A DNA stretch of 64,000 nt from Pezicula radicicola (Eukaryota > Ascomycota > Leotiomycetes > Helotiales > Dermateaceae). The stretch is from positions 26,116 through 90,115 of the forward strand of contig PDUO01000104.1 of assembly GCA_003008705.1 (NCBI GenBank), written 5' to 3'. The position numbers and the translations under genes are program-made. The notes under the pieces were generated by a model. That model saw only the letters and a list, made by a program, of their open reading frames with translations, had not been told where the DNA came from and ran no database searches. This document shows, piece by piece, positions 21,433 to 32,639 of this stretch; positions within the stretch are counted from its first letter, which is position 1; the number at the start of each line of letters is the position of its first letter.

Positions 21433-21970
21433 ATGCTGAATCAAGGAAGAACATCTAGAATGTTTGCATCACATTGCCTTTTTGTCACTGATTACGAAAT
21501 ATACCGCCTCTTCCAAATTGGGGTAGTTGCCAGTTGTACATATCAGAGTGCATATGCAGCCTCTTCTAAAAAGAGACTACCACGCGTCAACGTATACCAT
21601 GTATTATCGCTTCCCCAAATACAAATGCAGGAGCCTGAAAATTTCTGTCTTCCATTCAAGGAGAACTGCATTCTGCCAGACTCGTGGTGATAAGATAGCA
21701 CCCTATCCCTGCAGCTTCCACACTTTCAAAGTCTATAAAAATAACCTCAAATCCCTATCTATCATCAAGCATTTAGAAGTATGTAGACTATATACTCCGG
21801 CTACTCTCAACCGTGCTGACAGCTTGAATACAGAACTTAAAATGCCCAACGAAGACAACGCAAAACGTGCCGCCGAGAAAGAAGTAGCGCTAAAGCCGCT
21901 GCGGAAGAAGAGAGAAAACGCTAGGCCCGAGCAGATGTTACCAAAGGCCTCCTTGACGAAACAACGGTGA
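21433..21970 (+). CDS. unrecognised ORFs, low support
   Basis: Two overlapping frames: 21433-21690 and 21527-21970. The second ends in a Lys/Arg/Glu-rich segment (NAKRAAEKEVALKPLRKKRE), which resembles a helical charged tail. No domain recognised and the start is arbitrary. Confidence 0.2.
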
Positions 21971-22168
21971 AACAACTGTCATCTTCGGGGGATGACGCTA
22001 GGAGGAGGCGAGGAAAATAAAGGCGTAGCTTATATACAAGATATGTTGCATTGTTATGGGGTTCGTAAGGAAGAGCAAAATCCATGAACTTAGCGAATAC
22101 AATTTGGCTACGTCAAACTTAAAGCTACATAAAATTACAAATACTTAATGATGCTCAAAACATGCTTT

Positions 22169-23094
22169 CAACAATTGCTGGAAGCATCCTCGAAATTCTG
22201 GCGCAGCATTCTCTCGTACGCCTCCTTATCTTGGAGCTTGGCACTTATAACATCGTTGACTCCCACAGCCTAATATTCTGATACAATCCGTGGGAAATCT
22301 GAATTAGTATTATGAGAGGGCGTAAATATTAGTTGAATGTAATCGCGAAAAATATTATATAATCCTTTCGGACTATCCAGGGCTTGGAAATACCAAAAGT
22401 TTCCGATCTTCTAACCCTTTCTTATGATGTTTTTATGATATAAAGCAACACTATTCCCTGGAGGGAATGACTTCTCCTCTTCCTTAAAAACCTCTATAAA
22501 TTCATGCTGCGCCTTGCTAAAGCTATCGAGGTGCTGACCAACAAGATTATCTGCGGGACAGCTAGTCAGCCAATATGGAGGGCGCATTGTCTCTACAGGC
22601 AGCGAGCATGCCCACTCAAGGTCGATTAGGCATTTGATATGCCAATCATCATCCACGAAGATGTTACTCTGGTGAAGGTCTGTGAGCCTGAAAACGAAAG
22701 GTCCATGACGGAATTCTTGGTTCGTGAAATGTGAAAGGAGGGCCCGCATGATAGTTAAATTTACCATCTGAGCACGGCCATCGTTTTCATCGTTTAAGGA
22801 GTTTGGTTGATGCCGAATGCGACTGTCGTGGCATGATAGAAGATCGAGATAATACGCATCTGTTGCCGAGTAAGTCAAGCTCCTATCGATGTTGGTCGAA
22901 ATCCCGGAAATATAGTATCGCAACGGGAGAATAGAGTTAGAAAAAGTATTCGATAGGGCTAGTGTGATCGATACTTTATAGGAAGTGAAGCTCTGTTGCG
23001 GAGCGACTGCCGACTGCTGGTCATTCCAGATCGTAGAGAATGTAGAGATTGCGGAGGTACAGGGAGAGCTGGATAGCTTGCTAACTTCAACCAA
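22169..23094 (-). pseudogene. aminoglycoside-phosphotransferase-like (APH) fungal kinase-fold protein
   Basis: APH-family proteins share the protein-kinase fold and phosphorylate small molecules; fungal members are numerous and mostly uncharacterised. The C-terminal half is clear: FVFRLTDLHQSNIFVDDDWH carries the catalytic-loop equivalent (T-D-L-H-x-S-N), followed by IKCLIDLEWACSLPVE, where D of the metal-binding DxE/DFG-like site is present. The frame continues past TAG 22411-22413 (KIGNFWYFQALDSPKGLYNI) and another TAG (SEY*AVGVNDVI) to LQDKEAYERMLRQ and TGA 22169-22171. Both TAGs can be TGG to TAG changes. The N-terminal lobe upstream of 23094 is not recognisable. Confidence 0.75.
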
Positions 23095-23099
23095 GTTAA

Positions 23100-23768
23100 A
23101 ACCTATAAATCTGAATAATGATTAGGAGAAGCTCCAGACAGGACCTCAAGTCGGTCTTCTTCACTAAGTGAGGGGATACACCCGTATACGATCCTCCACA
23201 ACCATATAGAAGTCAATTGCCAACACAGAGCAGGCGAACACCGATTGTCCCACCTTTTGCGAGCCTAGATTTATCATTGTCATCGGCATTGACGATCGCG
23301 GAAGAAGACCAGAGCGAGAAACAAGCGAGGTCCAATTATTTCCAGTTGCATTGCGTATGCAACTCTCCTCTCCGGCGTTCGACGGTACTTGTTTAGAAGG
23401 TCACAAGAGGCCAAACTACCAACTCCCAATATATAATTAGTAGTCGGGTGGTTTAATTTAGACCAGGTACCGCCTCATGAGTCGGACATCGGCAACTGGT
23501 CGGCAACTGAGCCCGGCAAGACAGGTTCAAGATGCTTCCTACTCTCTACCCCAATCCCCGTTTGACCTCACACTACCATATGCCTAATAGAGCTAATAAC
23601 ACCCTCATTTTATGTATAGTACAGACAAGATGGGTTGGAATAGTATTAATTACGTGTCGAAATAGCCACCATTGAACAAACTACCGTCCTCGTTTATATT
23701 AGTCTTTACAACGCCACCATTTTTGAGCTACAGCACTTGTCTAGAATATCTAATAGGCCATACCAGTC
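23100..23768. other. no supported gene
   Basis: About 670 bp between two pseudogenes; might hold the degraded N-terminal part of the APH-like gene but no motif is legible. Confidence 0.35.
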
Positions 23769-24445
23769 CTACTGCCGCTTTTCTTCTTCATCTATGTCAC
23801 TATAGTCGTCCTTTACTCGACCCCTCAAGTTCTCATCCATTAAGTTCTCATCGACAAATGTGAATCCCTTGAAATTGGCTTGTATACTAGAAGACAGAGG
23901 CGACGATGTTACAATACCAAAGGCCAATGCGGTACCGTTTAGTGTGTTTGTGAATTCTGGATCAAAATTAAACGTATCCACCTCAGATGTCAACTTTAGT
24001 TGAAAAGGAGGTGTAATCAACTTCTTGGCCAATGCCTCCCAATCTATATTAGCGAAGAAAGGGTGCCTCTTCAACTCCTCCTCTTCGTCTGTTGCTCCAA
24101 GCCTCAGCCTTGGATTTCTATTTAAGAGCCCTTTTACAAAGTTACGCCCTTCGATGCAAAGAGCATCCTTTAGGAGGCGTATCTTCCCGAAGGCAATATT
24201 CTTGTACGTTTGTTGAATGTCTTGGGCATAAACATAGGGATCCTTGCTTCTTCATAGGCTGCGTGCCTTGCTAACCTTAACTATAAGCTTGCCTCTTAGG
24301 CTGTTAGAAGACGCTCCGGAAGGTCCAGACGACATCGGCTCCAGTACAGCTTCGTTACCGGCTTTGCCACTCTAGCTCCCCGTAGAATCTGATCCTACCC
24401 TGTCGTCCAAATTTGCTGTCTGGTTCAATAGAGCGCTCGTCAGAG
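23769..24445 (-). pseudogene. SCH9-like AGC kinase relic with internal deletion
   Basis: Reading the minus strand downward, one frame gives a Ser/Gly-rich N-terminal linker (SSGPSGASSNSLRGKL), the start of a C2 domain (GKLIVKVSKARSL), a TGA, then RSKDPYV. It passes directly into the C-terminal part of a kinase: AQDIQQTYKNIAFGKIRL, GRNFVKGLLNRNPRLRLGAT, LKRHPFFANIDWEALAKKL. The AGC C-tail follows, with NFDPEFTN and the hydrophobic motif region QANFKGFTFVDE. The C2 plus AGC-tail combination is typical of Sch9/SchA, a nutrient-signalling kinase. Most of C2 and the whole N lobe, catalytic loop and activation loop are missing without a frame change, indicating an internal deletion of well over 1 kb relative to the family. 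A TAG also interrupts the linker. Confidence 0.8.
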
Positions 24446-24463
24446 TTGATGGGATATTCCCAA

Positions 24464-24477
24464 TTTTTTTTTTTTTT
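24464..24477 (+). repeat. T14 homopolymer
   Basis: An uninterrupted run of 14 T at the 5' side of the SCH9-like relic. On the minus strand it is an A run upstream of the coding part, so it is not the poly(A) tail expected of a retrocopy. Confidence 0.9.
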
Positions 24478-24659
24478 GTAGTATTAATAGTCAGCCTCTC
24501 AAGCCGCTCATATGATGTAGACACGGCAAGTAAATAGCAACACTACTTGTAGTCTCAGATTGACGGTATGGTTTAATTGGCAACTGCTGCGTCTTCCACC
24601 GTTGATGAGAAGGGGAGATTAGAAGAGAAGAAGGGGTAGGGAGTTGTCAGCCTCAGCGT

Positions 24660-25358
24660 TTAAGCTGGGTTGTTAAGAAGATCAGAACTAGGAGGACTTG
24701 TAGAAGAACTATAACCAACATCGTCAACATAGCTGTGGTTTATTCCAGGAAGGCGTTTGTCTGATGGGTCGGGATGTGGTGTAGCAATCCCGGAACGGGG
24801 TGTATCGGAATCACAATGATTGTTGGTACCGTCTCGACTGCGAGGAATGTTAGTGAGAGCATAGTAGAATTCAGAACCAGGAAATACAGGATTGAAGGCG
24901 GCCATTAACAGACAGGAAAGAATGGAGCAAAAGGAATTGCAATAATGAAGTCTAGCCAGTTGGGATTTTGGTCTTTTCCCATCTGTGAATTGGTATCCAT
25001 TCATCTTTCGAGAGCATTTTCGTTGGTTGAATCTTGGACCCAACCTCAAGAATATGAAATATCAGAGCCGTACCTAGCCATCATTGTCAATGTACCTTGC
25101 TTAAGCCGGTGTATCTCGTTGAAATCGTGTCGAAACTGTTCCGCTGAGGAGAAACGATTGTTTCGTGGGTACGAGCAACTGGTGATGAATCAATATGGCG
25201 GTGGAGCAACTGTGGTCCGCCGACTGAGCACAATGTGGCGATTTTGAGCGGCAACATCTATGCTCTGTTGCCCGAGAGCCCGACGGGTTGTAGGGAAGGT
25301 CGTAATCGTTCAGGCCGTGGTCGGATTGGGGCGTAAGACATGGCAACATTGAAAACAA
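24660..25358 (-). pseudogene. unrecognised Ser/Pro-rich coding scraps
   Basis: Minus-strand frames include FYYALTNIPRSRDGTNNHCD, SDTPRSGIATPHPDPSDKRL and DVGYSSSTSPPSSDLLNNPA (24850-24660), and a Cys/Ser-rich frame at 25358-25101. Composition suggests a disordered N-terminal region of a regulatory protein. It lies between two kinase relics and could belong to either side. Unproven. Confidence 0.3.
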
Positions 25359-25574
25359 TTTGGGTTATCGACCATCATCTTATTACAGGACTTTAAGTTT
25401 TCACATTATCCATATCATCGGAATCTTCGAGCTTCACAACATTACTTTGCTCTGGAGCTTTATCTATAACTGTGTTTGCCTGTTACTTGTGACTGCATTT
25501 TCACCGCCGGAATGTCTTGTGAGTAAATTTTATAGTACATCACCCGACACTTTTGTGCTATAAGCTGACCATAG

Positions 25575-26903
25575 CGACTCAAGTCAATACTCTGCTGAAC
25601 AAGTTCCACCGCCAACCGGCAACATACAAGAGAAAGGCCAATTACAAGCTTGGAAGGGTGCTCGGTGCCGAAATATTTAGCATCGTCAGAAGCAACGACT
25701 GATGATAAAAAGATGGCGGTTAAGATTATACTCAAAGACGATGGCTGTCTTGGATGAACTTCGATTATTACAAGAAGTGCACTATCCGCACATTGTCCAA
25801 TTTATCGACTGGTTTGAGTTAAGAGTAGGCAGGAACTGCCCTATTTTAGTTCGATGACGACTAGTACTGAGCTTGTTAGGGCAAATATTATATTGTAACA
25901 GAGATGGCAAGCGGTGGAGAACTCTTCAATCGTATTTACCAGCAAGAGACCTTCACGGAGGAGGATACTTCACAAACTATTAGACAAGTCCTCGACGCTG
26001 TTGACTATCTACATAGTATGGATATTATTCGCAGAGGTATGATACGGTGCATCTCTCTAGGAGCTCTGGTCTGATGCAGCTATAGATCTTAAGCCCGAAA
26101 ACCTACTCTACCTTACCTCCAGTTTGACATCCGACCTCGTGCTAGCCGACTTCGGCATCGCGAAGATGCTCAAATCAGAAGACCAAGTTCTCACAACCGT
26201 GGCAGGTTCATTCGGCTATGCCACCCCAGAGGTGATGCTTCAGAAAGGCCACGGCAAACCTACCGATATGTGGTCGCTTAGCGTAATTACATATACTTTG
26301 CTTTGTAGCTACTCTCCATTATACAGCGAAAATATCCATGACCTTATCGAAGAGTGCTGTAGTCCTGAATACCTATTTCATGAGCGTTGTCGGAAGGATA
26401 TTAGTGAAGATGCGAAAAGCTTTATAGATCTCTTGTTACGACCAGACCCAGAGAACAGAGCATCTAGCAGGGTATATTTATATCCGGCTTATTGCTAAGT
26501 CTTGGAAAAAATCTTGCTTAGAATCTGTCAGGAAGCCCTTCAACACCACTAGCTGAATGACAAAAATGATACGCACCACGACTTAATTCCTGAACTCCGC
26601 GCTTATCAAGCCAAGCAACGTTTACGGCGCGGTGTTGAAATGGTCAAGCTGGCAAATCGCATCGAGAAGCTCAAGGAAGGGGATGAGTCTAGCGAAGTTT
26701 CTAATGAATCTGAAGAGCCGGCTTACTCGAAAGCTGTGACGAGAGCGACCCTAGATGGTGAGAATACCAATGAGGGCCTGACTATAGTTTCAGAAGCTGG
26801 CTCGGATCCAAGCGGAAAGGTACCACAGGTTAGGAACACAAATGCGGCAATATTTCAGGAAGTAGCCTTAGCCAAGGTGCGTGAAATGAAGAGGGTGGAG
26901 TGA
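25575..26903 (+). pseudogene. Ca2+/calmodulin-dependent protein kinase (CMK-type) pseudogene
   Basis: Plus strand: LLNKFHRQPATYKRKANYKL then the glycine loop GRVLGAEIFSIVR, three consecutive stops at about 25699-25707, then KKMAVKIILKDD with the ATP-binding Lys. A frameshift leads to DELRLLQEVHYPHIVQFIDW. Introns 25825-25879 and 26037-26085 are retained. Between them lies KYYIVTEMASGGELFNRIY. After the second intron come RDLKPENLL (HRD is now RRD), ADFGIAKML, GSFGYATPEVM and DMWSLSVITYTLLCSYSP. The CMK-specific tail follows: ALQHH*LNDKND, then LIPELRAYQAKQRLRRG and VEMVKLANRIEKLKEGDE to a stop at 26903. Glycine loop, HRD and reading frame are all damaged. The order and tail fit fungal CMK1/CMK2-type kinases. 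Confidence 0.85.
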
Positions 26904-27239
26904 GGTGGAAAATTGATAGGGAGGTACATAAAAAAGATGAGTTGGAAGGGCTTATAGAGCAGAAACTTGAGCCTCACACATGCAAAGAAAAAAGCCGCTC
27001 GTTCTGTATACAAGCAAATGTGATATCACTTACTGCAGCCCCGACAGATGATCCCCACTTGAACAAAGCAAAAACTATATCAAGAAAGAATAAGGTAATA
27101 AAATACACTTGAATGATATATCAAAGCTTTATGCCTTCTCTTGTCTACCTTATCTTTTGCCGTTCCTTGTCCAAGCTTATTGCATATAGCGATATTACAA
27201 GGTAACTATAGTCATCTTTCCTCTCTGCTGTCATCTTCA
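26900..27239 (+). other. no supported gene
   Basis: A 70-residue frame at 26900-27112 follows the CaM kinase relic. It is Lys/Glu-rich without motifs and may be 3' flanking sequence of that gene. The rest holds nothing legible. Confidence 0.3.
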
Positions 27240-28377
27240 TGCAATTCATGGCCAAGGCCCAAAATGGTTATCCATGGAGAAAACTAGTTAGTGGTAGCTA
27301 CTCTTGTAACCCCGACCAGAGTATACTGCGCTGCCTTCTTTAAAATACGGGTGCATACATACTTGCTTTGCAGATATACGGTAAGCTGGATCATACGCGA
27401 GCATCTTTCCTAGAAAACCGAGTCCTTCTTCGCCGAGGTTGCTGCACAGCGGTTGCGATATATCGCGTTGCTATTTTGGGAATGAGAATTTGAAGTCTGG
27501 GAAACAGGTTTTTTCACTGACGCGCCCCGCCATTCGACCTCAGTCGGGGTTCCTAGGAGTCTGATAATTGTTAGCAGTTACAAGCACCCAGCGGCAAATA
27601 CCTACCGGAAGATCTTGAAAAATTTCGTCGATTTCAGAGTCTCCTGGGAATAGCGGTTTTCTTATACACATTTCAGCGAAGATGCATCCAACGGACCATA
27701 TGTCTACCCCTGTAGAATACTAACGACCACCAAATAAGATTTCTGGTGATCTATACCATAAAGTAACTATTTCATATGTATAGGTTCGTAAGGGTACACC
27801 AAAAGCTCACGCAAGGCCAAAATCAGCGAGCTTAAGATTTCCTTCCCAATCGATAAGTAAGTTCTAAGGCTTTAAATCGCGGTGTAGAACTCTGTGGCTA
27901 TGGCAGTATCTAACACCCTCACACAATTGGCTCATAAATTTCTTGATCATCGCGTCGCCTAAGCTAAGTCTTCCTAAATCCGAGCCTTCTGGTAAGGCTT
28001 TGCTCCTTCCGCCATCGCCCACTGGAAGAGATTCTATATATTACTTCAAGTCCAGATCGAGAAATTCAAAGACGAGGCAGAGCCTGTGGCTATCTATATG
28101 TATGATGTTAAGGAGTCGGACAATATTTGGGTCGTTCATTTCCTTAAGGAGGGAAATCTCACGCATAGTCGTGCCAGAAACTCCTTCATCTTCAGCCTCG
28201 AGTCTGATCTTCTTGAGTACTACGATACGGCCCTCGTGAAAAAGATCCCGGGCTTTGTACACAACACTATACGTTCCTAGACACATCAAAGTTAGCCTGG
28301 GAGCCAGCCTTCATTCCGGTCGCTTTCTAGAGGCATCGACTTACCTTCTCCAATCTTCTCTAACTTCTGATAATTCC
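27240..28377 (-). pseudogene. CDK1 (CDC28/cdc2-type) cyclin-dependent kinase pseudogene
   Basis: Minus strand. Exon 1 (28377-28345) reads NYQKLEKIGEG; a 68-bp intron (28344-28277, GTAAGT...CTAG) precedes [11 protein letters not shown], so the glycine loop is split as in a normal gene. Then [14 protein letters not shown] and [14 protein letters not shown] (PSTAIRE altered), FEFLDLDLK, the filamentous-fungal insert [72 protein letters not shown] and [11 protein letters not shown] second intron follows FKIFR, and [23 protein letters not shown] and [17 protein letters not shown] before a GTATGT donor near 27345. Stops at KP*N, LA*A, GR*Y and PK* fit CAG, CGA, CAG and TGG transitions. A fifth stop after DLDLK does not. 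One frameshift lies after WRG. Retained introns argue against retroposition. Confidence 0.9.
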
Positions 28378-28379
28378 CA

Positions 28380-28690
28380 TAATAAAATGTTATTTATTTG
28401 ACGGAACGTAGTGTGAGACTTGTTAGAGTAAATTTTCTTTGTTGATGGCTCTAGTAGGAGGGCTAGTCGGTGTTATCTGTGAAAGCATCTGGATTATAGA
28501 TAGAAACTTTGTTCAGGCTGAAAGAGAAGGATCTAGCCGCGATATTCGATTTCTAGATCCTTGGTCATTTAAATCCTTGTTGTTGTTATCGTGTGTACGG
28601 AGGTACATGGGTTAAGTATTATACCTTGCAACGTCTGTGAGTACTACTTGGAGCGGAAACAACTAAAAATAGCAAATAACAATCTGTACT
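28380..28690. other. no gene seen
   Basis: Short AT-leaning spacer between the CDK1 and VOC relics, without an open frame or recognisable repeat. Confidence 0.4.
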
Positions 28691-28691
28691 T

Positions 28692-29774
28692 CTAGGATAA
28701 ATAGTGTGTATAATTTACAACATTTCCATCAGCATAGTGCTCGACTTGAAAGCTATCATAATCGAACCAATAATCAAAGACCTGGCTTCCTTTAATATGC
28801 CTACCCACTCCCTAAAACGACTTGTGTCCACGCTAGGCCATGTAATTGTGTCTAATGAACTGCGTGTCAATACTCTCGATCTCAAAAGCCGCATGATGCG
28901 GATTGGCAGCTTTTAATAGACCAAAGGGGCGTGGCAAAATGAAGGAGTGATGTTCCAAGAAGGTCTTGCCAAGGTCCACATAGAGAAATACCTGATTATA
29001 GGCTCGTCCATTACCTGCGACGATGTCACTTGGTCTGAAGTTGAAGTTCCAACAGTAAAACTCCACAGCAGTGTCGAGTTCCTCCACTACAAAGCTGCAG
29101 AGGCCCAATTTATAGATGGGGGCGATGCCCTTGGTCAACCCTATTCATAGCGTATCAGCACTGTCAATTAAACACATTTTAAATATTCTACATTAATGTT
29201 AAGGAGAATTAGAGAAGGTCAGAAGGAGTAGAATGCAGAGCTTACTATGAAATTCCCCTCGCCTTAGCTTCGAGATTGCATCATCATCTTTGGGCGTTGG
29301 GTAATTCACGGCCTTGATCTCTCCCACTCGAGGCGTGAATTCACGCTTCGTCATGCCATAGACCACATGAAAAGGCATGTCACAAGGGTCGACGATCTTG
29401 AGAACCTTTCCGCCAGCTACCCACTCCTCAGGCACCTGAGCACCTCGAACGCCCCTTGCATTTTCGAAATCCACTTCGCTCGCCGTCTCGAAATACACAC
29501 CCAGGAATTCCGGCTTGGGAGTCTGTTTTGCAATATAGATGGCCGGCTGGATTCCGTAGCCGCGGTAGTAAACCACCATGGTGCCATCGGCCATGAGTGC
29601 TCGATGCGACTCAACAAGTCCAAAGTCAGTGAGAAACTTGTGCGTCTCCTCAAGATCAGGGTGTTCGTACCCAACACAAGCCGGGGCCCAGGAGTTTGAC
29701 TTTGTTCGGGTTCTATAAAAGCTATGGTTCCTCGTCGATGCGCATGATTGCAGTATTTTTTTATGATGGATCAA
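28692..29774 (-). pseudogene. VOC-superfamily ring-cleavage dioxygenase-like protein, two exons
   Basis: Type I extradiol-dioxygenase-like glyoxalase-fold protein. Exon 1 (to 29246) carries module 1: PACVGYEHPDLEETHKFLTD, MVVYYRGYGIQPAIYIAKQ, FLGVYFETASEVDFENA and VDPCDMPFHVVYGM. A 105-bp intron (29245-29141, GTAAGC...ATAG) is removed in phase 1 to give LTKGIAPIYKLGLCSFVVEE of module 2, then VDLGKTFLEHHSF, NPHHAAFEIESIDTQ, HNYMA, TAG, RGHKSF, TAG, GVGRHIKGSQVFDYWFDYDS and QVEHYADGNVVN, with a final TAG at 28692-28694. The metal ligands in HHAAFE and the E of VEHYADG are visible. The His expected in L-G-H of module 2 is Cys here. Two premature TAGs (the second where Trp is expected) inactivate it. 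Confidence 0.85.
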
Positions 29775-29789
29775 TGTTTCTTGAGCTTA

Positions 29790-30572
29790 CTAGCAAAAGG
29801 AGGAGTGTTGGCCGTGACGTATATCTTTGAACAGAGTCCCACCAATAAGTATGAGGAATACAATTATACCTAGAGACCAGATATTAACAGCATTTGTGTA
29901 TGAATCTGCTTGCGTGAAGCTAAGTACTTCTAGTGCAGCAAAAGCAGGAGGGGCTGTTAAGGTCCGTAGTACTATAAGTTCCTTTGTTGCGTGCTTGCTG
30001 ATACTAAAGTCTGCAATCTTCACCCACTAGTCTAGTTGTTTATACACAACTAAGATATTCTTCGTTGTTTATACTTTAGCTCTATTGTAGATTTTTAGAA
30101 GGGTTATAACTATACTTACAGCTGGCTTTAAGTCCCTATGTGCGAACCCGTTCTGATGCATAAAATGTAACCCTTCGAGAACCTGAAAAACAATACTCCG
30201 TGCTTCACTTTGTAACCGCGGTGAACCAAGATGTTTCTGTAGGTCACCATTTGACAGATATTGCATAGTTATGTATATGCTGTCATCATCGTCGTACCAG
30301 CCGAAGGACTTGACGAAGCATTGCTCGTACTAGATAGAGATTAGTAAGAGATATCCTAAAAGCTATTAGGGAGATAAAATATTAGTTAGGGTTAACCTTA
30401 ACCTCTTGCTCCACAACATATGCACAACACATTCCATGGTTATATACAACCAGCCCAGAAAACTCAACGGTTGATCAGAAGTATAATGACTGTGGGTCAA
30501 AACAGCAACACACAAAATTGTCGACATAACGATTCTACTGTCATCAAATTCCTCAACCTTCGCGATCGTCAA
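29790..30572 (-). pseudogene. Ser/Thr protein kinase relic (fungal-specific type)
   Basis: Minus strand: YEQCFVKSFGWYDDDDSIYI then TMQYLSNGDLQKHLGSPRL, IVFQVLEGLHFMHQNGFAHR with HRDLKPA (catalytic loop), an AT-rich interruption at 30120-30030, then MKIADFSISKHATKEL, where the DFG Gly is Ser. Next come LRTLTAPPAFAALEVL, where APE is ALE, and NAVNIWSLGIIVFLILIGG. Changes at DFG and APE are both C:G to T:A transitions. The frame stops at 29790. The pattern GDLQxHL plus FMHxNGFAHRDLKP is typical of a large family of filamentous-fungal kinases whose substrates are unknown. Confidence 0.8.
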
Positions 30573-30599
30573 GAGATGCTATTATGGATGAGTCAATAC

Positions 30600-32575
30600 T
30601 AGGTCCTTGAGACCTATATTGAACTTTGGAATGGAATTTTTGATCCAGTACACCTAGCTGGTTCTCTGTTACCTTATCTTCTCATGGATTCTGTCCTTCC
30701 CGTGGAAGTTCGAGCAATCGAGACGAACAGCGCAAGATATTCTGGGACTTTGTAATTTAACAAAGCTGGCTGGACATTATCTGATCATGGTATCCGATTT
30801 GTGGTCGCTTTAGTAGATGTCGGCAAACATACTAGTCGTTGGTGGGATGACCTCATTAGTCCCAAATTCACAAATGACCTCTGTTGTATTGCATTCTTTG
30901 TTCTGTCCTGGCTCTTTCGTGTACACAGAACTCCTCAGAGTAATTTCGACAAATACATCTTCATCAATATCACCAAGTTCAAAGTCAGGACTTCCCTTCA
31001 ACGCTCCATTTAGTTCGCCAAGACCATCCACACCACAGACGCAAGTTCCTGTCAACATTTCTACCAATGATACAGTGCCTATAGGAAACAATTGTGAAGG
31101 CTTTCAAGCAGATTGGGAAGCACTTACCAATAGCTCGAGTTCGAATACTAGTGAGGACATGACTTGTCCACCTGGAGAATCAACACCATCTGGCTCCTTT
31201 GAAGGTCACGAATATAATAGCAATCCCCAGCAGGATGAAGCTATGCCAACTTACAGCCTACAAGCGGTGATGAATAAGCAGCTTGCTCAGAAACAGGTCC
31301 GGGGTTAAGCTTTTTTACAGGTTGGTGGAAAGAGCGATTCAATATAAAATACAAGACCCTACTTGCTAAGTGGGGAGTTTCTACAGCTTATAACTCTACG
31401 TGTATTCTTGTTCCCAGCGCTTGGGCCAGTATTGACCCTGTCGCCTTGGCGCAGACATTTATATCCGCGAATCGACTAGCAGATGAGTCTCAGCATGCAG
31501 CACGCCTTGTAAGTTTACACCGAACTTAATACTCGTTTCTAGTTAACTCATTAATAGACATTTTCGATGGATGGTGTGCAAAGGAATTTTGCGAGAGTCT
31601 GCAGTTGGTTCGATGATGCTTTCTGGCTAAGATCTAGGATGGAATTCGACAACTTTCTTGGCTTTGGTCCTTACGTTTCAATGGAAGGATCTCATCATTG
31701 CCATCAAGGCTAGTGCATTGTTGCAGGGTATGTGACATACGAAGATTCGACAACAAACAAGAGTAGAATCCGTTGTCAGGCACTGGCGCAGGAGATTCAT
31801 AAGCTGAATTTAGACATTCCAAGACAATGCGCTAGCCACAATCCCCCCTGTCTACTTCAGGTCAGTGCAATTTATCACCAAATTTATCTAAGAACTAATC
31901 ATGTAGTAGCATACAAGTTTGACCATGTTTGAGGCATACCTTATTCAGATGGACGTAGTGCGCCGCAGCAGAGGTTACCTGCAATGACATTACCCTCTAA
32001 ACCATAAGATTATCTGTCAGCCGGAAATCAGGTTTTAAAGTCTGCTGTTACCACTTAGGTGAGTTCAACCATTGTTAGGCTCTTTTGCTTGTCATTATCA
32101 CTAGGTTTTGCCCAATTCTCGAGTCATATACCTACCATCAGATGAATCTCCTTAAGCAGGCCTACTTGTGCGACGATCACCTTCTTATAGCCTTTATTAA
32201 TGCCAGAGTTCTGGTGAATAAACTATGGCCATAACGCAATCAAACATTGGAAAAATTCGATATGGAGGCAAAATAATATATTCAATCCAGTTTCTCTTCC
32301 TTGCCAGCTAGAACTCCTAGTATTAAGGTCGATTGGATGTCGGAATACAGCAGGCGTAGCCCCTTGACAAAATGCGACCGGGAGATGGTTTTCGAACGAT
32401 GGGTAGCGGTGCCATCGTTACTGGAGCCGTTAGTGCAGGAGCTAGCATAGCATTCCTTCTGGTCGTAATTGGTCCCCGCAGTCTCATAAGCAAGATTTAT
32501 GTGACACAAGTGGGAGTCTCGCATCGGTCAAGGAATTGTCGAGCTCGATACCGTTTTGTAGCCAGGTAGCATCCG
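30600..32575 (+). pseudogene. large unrecognised fungal protein with a Cys/His-bearing block
   Basis: Plus-strand pieces follow one another in broken frames: LAGSLLPYLLMDSVLPVEVR (30650-30715); a Ser/Thr/Pro-rich linker (NTSSSISPSSKSGLPFNAPF, 30960-31300); YKTLLAKWGVSTAYNSTCIL and VALAQTFISANRLADESQHA (31350-31510) ending at a GTAAGT donor; DGVQRNFARVCSWFDDAFWL and FLGFGPYVSMEGSHHCH (31565-31710); then Y-T-Y-E-D-S-T, IRCQALAQEIHKLNLDI, RQCASHNPPCL (31735-31860). Finally LLKQAYLCDDHLLIAFINAR (32145-32215) and DWMSEYSRRSPLTKCDREM (32332-32390). The H-x-C-H, C, C, H-x5-C spacing suggests a zinc-binding fold found in uncharacterised fungal proteins; that is inference. No name can be given. Confidence 0.45.
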
Positions 32576-32639
32576 CAAACCGGGGTTCCTGTGTCCAAAA
32601 TACTGATAACCCTGTAGTAAGTAAGCATTCTGGTTATAT

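Noticed and set aside
24464..24477. T14 run next to the SCH9-like relic as sign of a processed retrocopy
   Set aside because: On the gene's strand the A-run lies at the 5' side, and neighbouring relics keep introns.
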